The position numbers and the translations under genes were made by a program. From positions 67,663 to 131,662 of the forward strand of contig CAWEBE010000024.1 of assembly GCA_963806735.1 (NCBI GenBank): DNA of 64,000 bases, written 5' to 3'. Position 1 is the first letter of the stretch. Each line of letters begins with the position of its first letter. The notes beneath the pieces were generated by a model, which saw only the letters and a program-made list of their open reading frames with translations, searched no databases and was not told where the DNA came from. This document shows positions 57,264 through 64,000 of the stretch, in pieces. The stretch comes from CADEFX01 sp963806735. GTDB lineage: Bacteria; Pseudomonadota; Alphaproteobacteria; Rhizobiales; Hyphomicrobiaceae.

Positions 57264-57856
57264 CAGTGACCGTGGCGCGGCTCGCAGGCGCGTCGCTCAA
57301 GACCGCCCTGCCCGAGCTTGCAAGACTGCGCATCACGGTGTTTCGCGATTGGCCCTACCTCTACGACGGCACGCTCGAATACGAGCAGGGCTACCTTGCG
57401 AAGTTCGCGGAGGCTGAGGGCGCTGTCGTCGTTGCCGCGTACGATGGCGACACGATGATCGGCGCGGCAACCGCCGCACCCATGATCGGCCATGCGGAGG
57501 AGTTCGCAGCCCCGTTCAAGGCGCGCGGTTTCGATATCAATCGCATCTTCTACTTCGGCGAGTTCGTGCTGCTGAAGGACTATCGCGGCCGCGGGCTCGG
57601 GCATGCCTTCTTCGATCAGCGCGAAGTGCATGCGCGGACCGCCGGACCGTTCACGCACACGGCCTTCTGTGGCGTCGTTCGCCCGAACGACCATCCCATG
57701 CGCCGGATTGACTATGTTCCGCTGGATGCCTTCTGGCGCAAGCGTGGCTACGAGAGAATGGAGGGCATGGTCACCTCGTTTGCCTGGAAGGACATCGGCG
57801 AGACCACGGAGACCAGGAAACCGATGCAGTTCTGGATGAAGGCGATCGAGAGATGA
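57260..57856 (+). CDS. GNAT-family N-acetyltransferase
   Basis: A 198-residue GNAT protein. The acetyl-CoA loop region is GEFVLLKDYRGRGLGHAFFD (about residues 95-114, R-G-x-G-x-G). It begins with a GTG overlapping the NTF2-like gene and its stop overlaps the next ATG (ATGA at 57853-57856). The three genes are thus one tight operon. Substrate unknown. Confidence 0.82.
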   Translation: MTVTVARLAGASLKTALPELARLRITVFRDWPYLYDGTLEYEQGYLAKFAEAEGAVVVAAYDGDTMIGAATAAPMIGHAEEFAAPFKARGFDINRIFYFGEFVLLKDYRGRGLGHAFFDQREVHARTAGPFTHTAFCGVVRPNDHPMRRIDYVPLDAFWRKRGYERMEGMVTSFAWKDIGETTETRKPMQFWMKAIER

Positions 57857-58758
57857 TTGCGCCCCAGCGCATCAGGATTGCAACTGCGCAGTACCCGATC
57901 GACAAGCTGCCTGACATCGCCGCCGTGCGCGACAAGCTCGGGCGCTGGGTTGCAGAAGCCGCGGACGGTGGCGCGGAGTTGCTGGTGTTTCCCGAGTACG
58001 GCGCCATGGAGCTGGCTGCAATCGCCGGCGATGCGATTGCCGCCGATATTGCGGCGTCTCTCAAAGCCGTATCAGACGCGTTGCCTGAGGTCGACGCCAT
58101 TCACGTGGATCTGGCGCGCCGTCACGGTGTGCACATGCTGGCGGCGAGCGGACCGATGTGGCGAACGGACCGCTTCGTCAATGCGGCGCGTCTCATCACA
58201 CCCGAGGGCCGCGTCGGCGTGCAGGACAAGCACATCATGACGCCGTTCGAGCGGGACTGGAATATCACCGCCGGAGCAGCGCTGCGCGTGTTCGAGACCG
58301 CGCTCGGCCGGATCGGCATCGCTATCTGCTACGACAGCGAGTTTCCTCTGCTCGTGCGGGCGCAAGCGGAGGCCGGCGCGGAGGTCATCCTGGTGCCGTC
58401 GTGCACCGAGCGCGTCTCGGGCGCGCATCGTGTGCGTACTGCCGCGCTGGCCCGGGCGCTGGAGAATACGTGCGCCGTCGTGGTGTCGCCCACGGTCGGG
58501 GAGGCGACCTGGTGCGCCACGGTGGACCGCAACTGCGGAATTGCCGGCACTTATGTGCCGGCCGAGGCCGGATTGTCGGATACCGGCGTCCTCGCCGAAG
58601 GCCAGCTCAATGCACCGGGTTGGGTGCTCGCGGACATCGATCTGCAGGCTCTGAGGACGCTGAAGACGCGAGGCGAAATGCGCAACGCGCAGGACTGGAC
58701 CTTGCAGCCGGGTGCTAGCCCCCTGGCGCAGCATGTAGAGACGGTGACGCTGGCCTGA
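57853..58758 (+). CDS. Carbon-nitrogen hydrolase (amidase branch of the nitrilase superfamily)
   Basis: A 301-residue enzyme with the catalytic triad Glu (LVFPEYGAMELAA, about residue 44), Lys (VQDKHIMTPFERDWN, about 127) and Cys (IGIAICYDSEFPLL, about 161). CYDSEFP is the branch that hydrolyses amides or carbamoyl compounds rather than nitriles. It is the last gene of the overlapping NTF2-GNAT-hydrolase operon. The GNAT may acylate and the hydrolase deacylate one metabolite; that is an inference. Confidence 0.85.
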   Translation: MIAPQRIRIATAQYPIDKLPDIAAVRDKLGRWVAEAADGGAELLVFPEYGAMELAAIAGDAIAADIAASLKAVSDALPEVDAIHVDLARRHGVHMLAASGPMWRTDRFVNAARLITPEGRVGVQDKHIMTPFERDWNITAGAALRVFETALGRIGIAICYDSEFPLLVRAQAEAGAEVILVPSCTERVSGAHRVRTAALARALENTCAVVVSPTVGEATWCATVDRNCGIAGTYVPAEAGLSDTGVLAEGQLNAPGWVLADIDLQALRTLKTRGEMRNAQDWTLQPGASPLAQHVETVTLA

Positions 58759-58764
58759 ACGCGA

Positions 58765-59475
58765 CTACTGCAAGGCCCAGGTGACCTGCACGCGCACTTC
58801 TAGGGTCTGGCTGCCGCGCTCGATCGGCACCGCCTCCGCCGCCATGGACCGAACCCGGCCCATCGGCCGCGGTCCGATCTCGATCACCTCCTCGGCGATG
58901 GTCACCACCTCGCCGACCTTAGCCCCGGCTGCAGTGGCGAAAAGCTGAGCGCGCCGGTACGCGTTAGCGACGGCCTGGCGGCGCGCCTCGTCTTTCAGGG
59001 TCTCGGCTTGCGACACCTCGAAGCTGATGCCGCCAGCCTGATTGGCGCCGAGCCCCACGATCTGGTCGAGCAGCTCGCCGAGCTTGGCCAGGTCTCGCAC
59101 GGTGACGCGCACCTGGTTGTTCACTCGGTAGCCGTTGATCTGCGGAGGCCGGTTGTCCTTGCCCTGCTGGTAGCGCGGCTCGACGTTGAAATTGACGGTC
59201 TGGATGTCCTTGGCGTCGGTACCGGCGCCCTTGAGGCCATCGATGACCTTCTTCATGGCCACGCTGTTGCGCTGCAGGGCCTCGCGCGCGGTATCCGCCT
59301 CGCTCACCACGCCAGTCGCGATGTAGGCCATGTCCGGCTCGACGGCGACGCTTCCTGTTGCCGCCACCGTCACCGTGCGCTCCATGCGCTTCTCCTGTGC
59401 CGAGGCTGCTGCTACCCCCAGACCCGCCAGAAAAGCAAGGGCGACGAGCGCGATCGAGCAGCGGCACCTTTGCAT
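58765..59475 (-). CDS. SIMPL-domain (DUF541) periplasmic protein
   Basis: A 236-residue exported protein. The signal peptide (MQRCRCSIALVALAFLAGLG, then VAAASAQ) is followed by the SIMPL/DUF541 domain: TVTVAATGSVAVEPDMAYIA, NGYRVNNQVRVTVRDLAKLG and KDEARRQAVANAYRRAQLFA. The family is linked to oxidative stress resistance and oligomeric envelope assemblies, with no defined reaction. It converges on the carbon-nitrogen hydrolase with 6 nt between stops. Confidence 0.85.
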   Translation of the reverse strand: MQRCRCSIALVALAFLAGLGVAAASAQEKRMERTVTVAATGSVAVEPDMAYIATGVVSEADTAREALQRNSVAMKKVIDGLKGAGTDAKDIQTVNFNVEPRYQQGKDNRPPQINGYRVNNQVRVTVRDLAKLGELLDQIVGLGANQAGGISFEVSQAETLKDEARRQAVANAYRRAQLFATAAGAKVGEVVTIAEEVIEIGPRPMGRVRSMAAEAVPIERGSQTLEVRVQVTWALQ

Positions 59476-59644
59476 TGCCGTGAACCCTCTACATCTCTGA
59501 GATCAAGAGCATATGGGCTTTTGCGGCCGAACCATGCTGTCGTCAGCAGAGCATCGACGCGCACGCCAATTCTGATATAGAAGCACCGCGCTGGAACGTA
59601 AGGGGCCTTCGGGACCCGTCGCCACTTCAGTCTCCCCTACTCAA

Positions 59645-59720
59645 GGGCCCGTAGCTCAATGGTTAGAGCCGGCGGCTCATAACCGTCTGGTTGCAGGTTC
59701 GAGTCCTGCCGGGCCCACCA
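59645..59720 (+). tRNA. tRNA with CAU anticodon (elongator Met or lysidine-type Ile2)
   Basis: A 76-nt cloverleaf with encoded CCA. Acceptor stem GGGCCCG (59645-59651) pairs with CGGGCCC (59710-59716); anticodon CAT at 59678-59680 in CTCATAA; T-arm GCAGGTTCGAGTCCTGC. The D-arm and variable-loop pattern (CAATGGTTAGAGCCGG, CTGGTTGC) is closer to E. coli tRNA-Ile2 than to elongator tRNA-Met, so it may be the lysidine-modified tRNA for AUA. The AT-richer accessory tail starts directly after it. Confidence 0.93.
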
Positions 59721-59976
59721 AATTTGCTTTTGACGTCAATGGGCCAAGATATATCAATCGTGAGCTCTGAGATTTCCCGGGAATTTCCCGGTCGCTGCAG
59801 TTGAATCTACTCAGCATAGTCTTCGCCCAGTCACGCACCCGCGGCGCAGTCGTCGTCGATGGCCTGATTGAGCCTAGCCACACCAGCCGGCGGATAGCTT
59901 CTGTTCTCCCGCTTCACGCTTGCCGTGGTGCGCATCCAGAAGCTAGGCTCTCACCTAGTTGGCGGGGCCTATTACC

Positions 59977-60363
59977 ATGAGACTGTTGCTACTCGCGTCG
60001 GCGGCAATTGTTGCTGGCTGCGCTCAAATAGAGCACACCCAACAGCTGCAGCAACCAGTCGGGCAACGTCTAACGGTGCCGGTTGGGGAAACCCTGGTTA
60101 CAATCGGCAAACAGAAAGACCTACCCAATGTGTTTGGGAAGGCTGACTTGTACGGTCGAAGTGCCGCCGCCGTCGTGACTGGCGCCTCGAATTCTCATGC
60201 GATGGCCATAAGCCCACATGCCGAAACCAATATTGTGTTGCCACCCAGCGCCACCACTTTTCACGTCCCAAACGGCAAGACCTTAGCGTTGTCGACGGGT
60301 CAGAGTATCGAGTTCCTGGATGTGCAACCGCACCAAGTCGCCTACAAGGTTTTGGGTCGTTGA
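59977..60363 (+). CDS. Hypothetical lipoprotein
   Basis: A 128-residue predicted lipoprotein. The signal peptide MRLLLLASAAIVAGC ends at a lipobox with Cys15. The mature part is beta-rich and Val/Thr-rich (QRLTVPVGETLVTIGKQKDL, VLPPSATTFHVPNGKTLALS) and matches no family I recognise. Its base composition is AT-richer than the core genes. It is the only intact plus-strand gene in the tail beyond the tRNA; the start at an ATG inside a weak context is chosen for the signal peptide. Confidence 0.6.
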   Translation: MRLLLLASAAIVAGCAQIEHTQQLQQPVGQRLTVPVGETLVTIGKQKDLPNVFGKADLYGRSAAAVVTGASNSHAMAISPHAETNIVLPPSATTFHVPNGKTLALSTGQSIEFLDVQPHQVAYKVLGR

Positions 60364-60390
60364 TAATTTCGCCGCGTGCGACGTGACGTT

Positions 60391-61139
60391 CTACCGCGTC
60401 GCAATTGCCGAGCCGGTAGAAGCGGTGGCTAGTGATTGTGCGCCAAGCCCGGCGACGTGAGGCGGATGTGACAGCGTTCGATCCGGTAGGCTTCGTTCAC
60501 CGCAACTTCGCAGCCGAGGCCGATGCGGGCTGGACTTTCGAAGGTGCCCATCCAAAGTCGTTGGAGGATTAGGGGGAGGAAATATTGTTCGGCTATATGG
60601 GTCGCCACTGGTCTCGACAAGCGCAACAGTACGCCTAAGCAACGGCTCGGCATCAGCAAGGCGGCCCATCGCGCCATGTACAGCAAAGCCAAATTGTTCA
60701 ACGATCTCCCGACCGAAGGATGGTCAGGGCCCGCTCTTTCAGCCAACGCGAGGCTGCGTTGGTAAAGCGGCTCAGCCTCCAGATATCGGCTCTGCTCCCG
60801 ATAGAGTTCGGCTAGGTTGCTCAGGGCCCCGCTGCTATCCAGATGGTCGGGCCCTGGCCCCTTCTCGAAAGTTGGTGCCCCGCTGACATCCAGATAGTCG
60901 GGCCCTGGCCCCTTCTCGAAAGTTGCAAGACTACGCTTGAGCAGCGGCTCGGCTTCGGCGTAGCGGCCTTGCGTCCGGTATAGCAATCCGAGGTTATTAA
61001 GGCACTGACCGAGAACCCGGGCGTCTGGGTGAGTTTGATTTTCGGCAAGTGCAAGCGACCGTTTGGCAATCTCTACCGCTTCGGCGTACCTCCCCGCTTG
61101 ATAGAGTTGTGCGAACTGCGCGTTAAGCTTGACGGGCAA
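60391..61139 (-). pseudogene. Truncated and frameshifted TPR protein
   Basis: The frame from 61139 contains TPR units: FAQLYQAGRYAEAVEIAKRS, NNLGLLYRTQGRYAEAEPLL, SNLAELYREQSRYLEAEPLY and NNLALLYMA, then loses the pattern. Another frame continues with MGRLADAEPLLRRTVALVET (from about 60669). Joining them restores a canonical TPR and needs removal of a CG dinucleotide near 60675. It lacks a signal peptide and any C-terminal domain. A 51-bp tandem duplication (60826-60876, 60877-60927) adds 17 residues between two TPRs. It lies downstream of the CHAT gene on the same strand. Confidence 0.65.
60826..60927. repeat. 51-bp tandem duplication in the TPR gene
   Basis: Two copies of a 51-bp unit (GCCCCGCTG..ATCCAGAT..TCGGGCCC...) differ at five positions. 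The frame is kept (17 residues; FEKGPGPDYLDVSGAP and FEKGPGPDHLDSSGAL). Confidence 0.85.
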
Positions 61140-61248
61140 GTCAGCGCTACGCGATAAGAGATGTGTTTAGCCCGAGGGCTGGTTCGCTAGCCTTGAACTG
61201 TCCAACACGCTGGAGCCTGCGGGGCCGTGGCAGAGGCCCCCTCAATAG

Positions 61249-62214
61249 TCATCTCAGACCTTCGCCGACAATGACGAAGGGTCCCCAGATCGCAGGGTGA
61301 GCAGACGCTCCTTGCTTTGCCAATAGCGCCAACATTGAACGACGCAGAGCATCGCTGCGCCCTATTTCTGATTTGGCACTCAGCTCAGAGAACATCCCCG
61401 TCGTTAGTTCGACTGCTGCATCGGAATCCACGTACCAATGAGAAACGAGGAGAGCTCGCGCACCCCCGTAGAAGAACGCCTTGGCAAGGCCGGAGAGTGC
61501 GTCGGCACTCGGTCGCTCACCCGCTGCCGTATTGCATGCGGAGAGAAGGACCAGATCGGCATTTAGCTTTAGAGTTGCGACTTCAGATGCGGTCAGGAGT
61601 CCATCATCTGTTTCCGTCGGAATATCAGGAACTGTAAGAGCTAATGCGGGCTCCGCCAATCCTTTGATCTCGCCTGCCACCAAACCATGAGTAGCGAAGT
61701 GGAGAATTCGATACTGGTCGAGGCGTCCCTCCTGACTTAGCCGTTTTATTGTACCTTCAGTCGCGCTGGCGCCTATGACAACATCCGCTGGGTTTGTCGC
61801 ACCAAGAGCACGTGCCACGGTCTGAATTTCTTGTGCGGTTTCGGGGAGTGGGGAGAGCCCTTTGCACATGGCTTCCGGATCGGCGGCTCGACCGCGGAAA
61901 AACACCGAAAGAGCGCGTGGAGAAGTTGTTGACCGATTGATCGGCCGACGACAAAATTCTGGGTTAGCAAAGCCGATGTAGGGTCGCTTAGCAGTTGATG
62001 GCCGCGCGTGGCTACGCAGTGCCCGGAGCGAGGAAACGGCAGGAAGGACGCTGACTGCATGGCGCTTGACCAACCAAGAAGCATCCGAAAACGAGGTTGC
62101 GCCTGAGTCGGCGGTGAGCAGAACGTGAAATGGGATACTTGTTAAAGGTCCTGAAGGTATGACAATGAGGTGACGTTTGTTCAGGATAAGCGGCTCAATG
62201 GGGGAAAGTATCAT
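61249..62214 (-). CDS. CHAT-domain (caspase-like) protein, 3' part of a decayed TPR-CHAT gene
   Basis: A 321-residue open frame with a complete CHAT peptidase domain: HLIVIPSGPLTSIPFHVLL, then the catalytic His176 in LHFATHGLVAG (codon 61687-61689) and Cys227 in LLSACNTAAGE (codon 61534-61536), ending GAWGPFV-type as AIWGPFVIVGEGLR. CHAT proteases are cysteine proteases related to caspases and separases; many are fused to TPRs and some act in defence or programmed death. Here the same frame continues 5' of the listed ATG into a linker broken by a stop at 62293-62295, so this is probably not an independent gene. Confidence 0.7.
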   Translation of the reverse strand: MILSPIEPLILNKRHLIVIPSGPLTSIPFHVLLTADSGATSFSDASWLVKRHAVSVLPAVSSLRALRSHARPSTAKRPYIGFANPEFCRRPINRSTTSPRALSVFFRGRAADPEAMCKGLSPLPETAQEIQTVARALGATNPADVVIGASATEGTIKRLSQEGRLDQYRILHFATHGLVAGEIKGLAEPALALTVPDIPTETDDGLLTASEVATLKLNADLVLLSACNTAAGERPSADALSGLAKAFFYGGARALLVSHWYVDSDAAVELTTGMFSELSAKSEIGRSDALRRSMLALLAKQGASAHPAIWGPFVIVGEGLR

Positions 62215-64000
62215 TTTGTACAGCTCACCCGCAATCGCCGGATTAAACGGTAGCGTAGCGGTGGACGCGCATTTCTTATTGTTCGGAAACGCTCAAGACA
62301 CGCTTCGCGTATCCAGCCCGGTGCGTAGCGATGCAATTTTTTGGTCGATAGAAATAGAAGGGGGCCGCTATGCGGTGCCATTCAAAGGCGTCGACTGTCA
62401 GCACCCAAACAAGCGTTTCGCTGTCAAGGACCCGGTAAAACAGGAGCGCTTCATCGGGCTGCAGGGTGCGCCTTGCTTCATCTACGCTAAGCGGCTTCGG
62501 ATCGACAAGGTTGGCATATTTTGGGAACGAGACAGAAATCGTCTGTCTATCTCGGAGAGTCGATCTTGAAAGCGTTTTTGCTGGGCTCTCAAGTTCGAAA
62601 TGAGTGTGTTGTTCCTTGTCTCGCCATGAGTGGCGAGTGCCGCGATCAGGCTCCTATCCAATGCGAACCAAGCTCTCGCTAGGTCCTGCTTTTTCGCGCG
62701 TCAGTCGCGCAAGTTCTGGATCATCCGAGCCGAACCGTGCAGCCATTCTATCAAGGGCTCGCGAGGCCTCGGTTTGCTGAGGCCACTGAGCCCAAACAAA
62801 ACTCTCCCTCTTGACGTCGGAGGCGCCTTTTGCAGGCGACCTCTGTAAGGCCCATGCCGACTTGAGAGCGCCGTCAAAATCGAACAGGATCGCCCTGGCT
62901 CAACATCATCCGCCAGTTTCGCAAGCGAGGGTATATGCGCGCCTGCTGTAAGTATCGCAATACCGCGCCTGTAGGCATCAGCGGGAGCTCTCCCGCTCGG
63001 CCTTGGCCGAGGAGGTTTCTACCTATCTCAGCGTGCCTCAAGGATACAAAGTAACTACCGTCTCCCCGGCCACGTTTCTCTATTGCTAAAGCTCGATTCA
63101 AGAGAGGGGCCGCATCCGCATGGCGGCCTCGACTCTCAAGGGCGATCGCCAATGCACTTAATACTGCTACAAGATCCAACCCGCTTGGTCCGGAAACTGA
63201 AGCCCTTTCTATGTTGCCAGAGCTTCTCCGCGCAATAGCTTTTCCGCTTCTTGGTGCTTACCCAATTTGGACTGGCACAGTGGCAAGGGCGATGAGGGTA
63301 TTCGCGACCTGTATTCCCATCTCTCTGTGTTGATGTCCGGAATCAAGTTCCCGAAATCCCTTTTCGGACTCAAGCAATGATGTGCGCAGATACCTTTCTG
63401 CGTCCGAGTAGCGACCCTGTTCGATTGAAATGCTATCGAGAAGGTTTTGAGAGTAAGAGTAGCGCGGTGAACTTGGTTGACTAGGTGGGCGCCTCCCCTC
63501 CAGCGCTTTGATGCTGGGACCATCTCTTCGAAATCTTCTGTCCGACCAGCCTCCCAGGCTAAGCGTGCGACGATGGAAAGATTGGACAGACACCGTCGGA
63601 ATATTCTCCAAAAACGGCGTTTATCTCGGCTGCCGTTCATAGCGTGGAGCCGCGTCTTCGTAGCGGCCGCGCCGCCGATAGTAGCCACCAAGATATTGAA
63701 GTGCGTTCTGCATTTGGCCATCGACATATCCAATGGTCGTCATCCCATTCTTGATGTGTTTTGCGGTCAAGCGGTCGCCCGGCCCAAGAGATCCTCTTCT
63801 CTAGATCAAACCTGCGGCGCGCAGCTAATTCTGCTTCCGTAAAATTGCCAAGGATTTCGTTGAGGTCGACCAAAAATCCCAACGTGACGCGAAGGCTATC
63901 CGCTTGAACGTCATAATCCATGGCGCTTCGGGTAAAGCGCGTATTATTGAATTCTCACTGCGCGATCGGTAGAAGTTTTCGAGCAATCTCCCGGGCTTCG
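62215..64000 (-). pseudogene. Decayed TPR region upstream of the CHAT domain
   Basis: Fragments of one TPR-CHAT protein can be read in all three frames. From the right edge: EAREIARKLLPIAQ then an in-frame stop (63955-63957); LVDLNEILGNFTEAELAARR; a shift near 63790 to ALQYLGGYYRRRGRYEDAAP; NLLDSISIEQGRYSDAERYL; a shift near 63280 to SKLGKHQEAEKLLRGEALAT; LSALAIALESRGRHADAAPL; shifts near 62985 and 62870; the linker FVWAQWPQQTEASRALDRMA; an extra A in a run at 62690-62694; DRSLIAALATHGETR; a lost base near 62524; PKPLSVDEARRTLQPDEALL; and an in-frame TGA at 62293-62295. At least eight lesions are present. The gene continues past the right edge. Confidence 0.7.

Noticed and set aside
59677..59883. 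Minus-strand frame ending GPAGLEPATRRL
   Set aside because: This is the well-known false translation of a tRNA gene on the opposite strand.

Overview
The window is high-GC chromosomal DNA with closely packed genes and clear AGGAG-type ribosome binding sites. It looks like an alphaproteobacterium of the order Hyphomicrobiales (Rhizobiales). Supporting signs are the hisS-hisZ-hisG cluster with short-form HisG, the tlpA/argH-lptM-lysA-TIGR02302 block, dapD/dapE, a DUF3297 protein, and intergenic palindromes ending in CTAG or TCATCCCGG of the kind common in that order. The genus cannot be fixed from this sequence alone.

Layout. 1-8761: a catabolic block with an enolase-superfamily enzyme, an RraA/HMG-aldolase-like protein, a PPOX-fold flavoprotein, a nitrilase, an IlvD/Edd sugar-acid dehydratase, a nitronate monooxygenase and two NAD(P) hydroxyacid dehydrogenases. 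8986-17055: hisG, hisZ, hisS, alanine dehydrogenase and tex; a chain of small hairpins lies between hisS and ald. 17213-25050: a TauE/SafE permease, a class IV aminotransferase, a PPP-family phosphatase overlapping glcF, then glcE, a frameshifted glcD, and a class I cytochrome c. 25202-37010: amino-acid biosynthesis (dapE, dapD, argH, lysA) together with NDH-2, TlpA and a TIGR02302 membrane protein. 37539-48175: a LysR regulator, an outer-membrane beta-barrel protein, and the PBP1C/alpha-2-macroglobulin pair. 48176-53448: a decayed MmgE/PrpD remnant, then boxC and boxB of aerobic benzoyl-CoA degradation, followed by an AT-richer fatty-acid desaturase. 53487-59475: panB and a run of small genes, including an overlapping NTF2-GNAT-nitrilase trio. 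59645-59720: a CAU tRNA. 59721-64000: an AT-richer accessory tail with a lipoprotein and decaying TPR and TPR-CHAT genes.

The main non-coding signal is a set of palindromic repeat families (called R1-R4 here). They sit almost exactly at gene ends: copies carry the stop codons of three genes and the likely start codon of glcE. R3 and R1 copies differ by paired changes in both arms, so hairpin formation appears to be selected. An R3 copy followed by an R2 copy occurs twice with the same 13-nt spacing. No complete new defence or mobile system was found. The strongest candidates for something undescribed are the hairpin chain at 13128-13497 and the composite repeats. The CHAT (caspase-like) gene is clearly a decaying relic.
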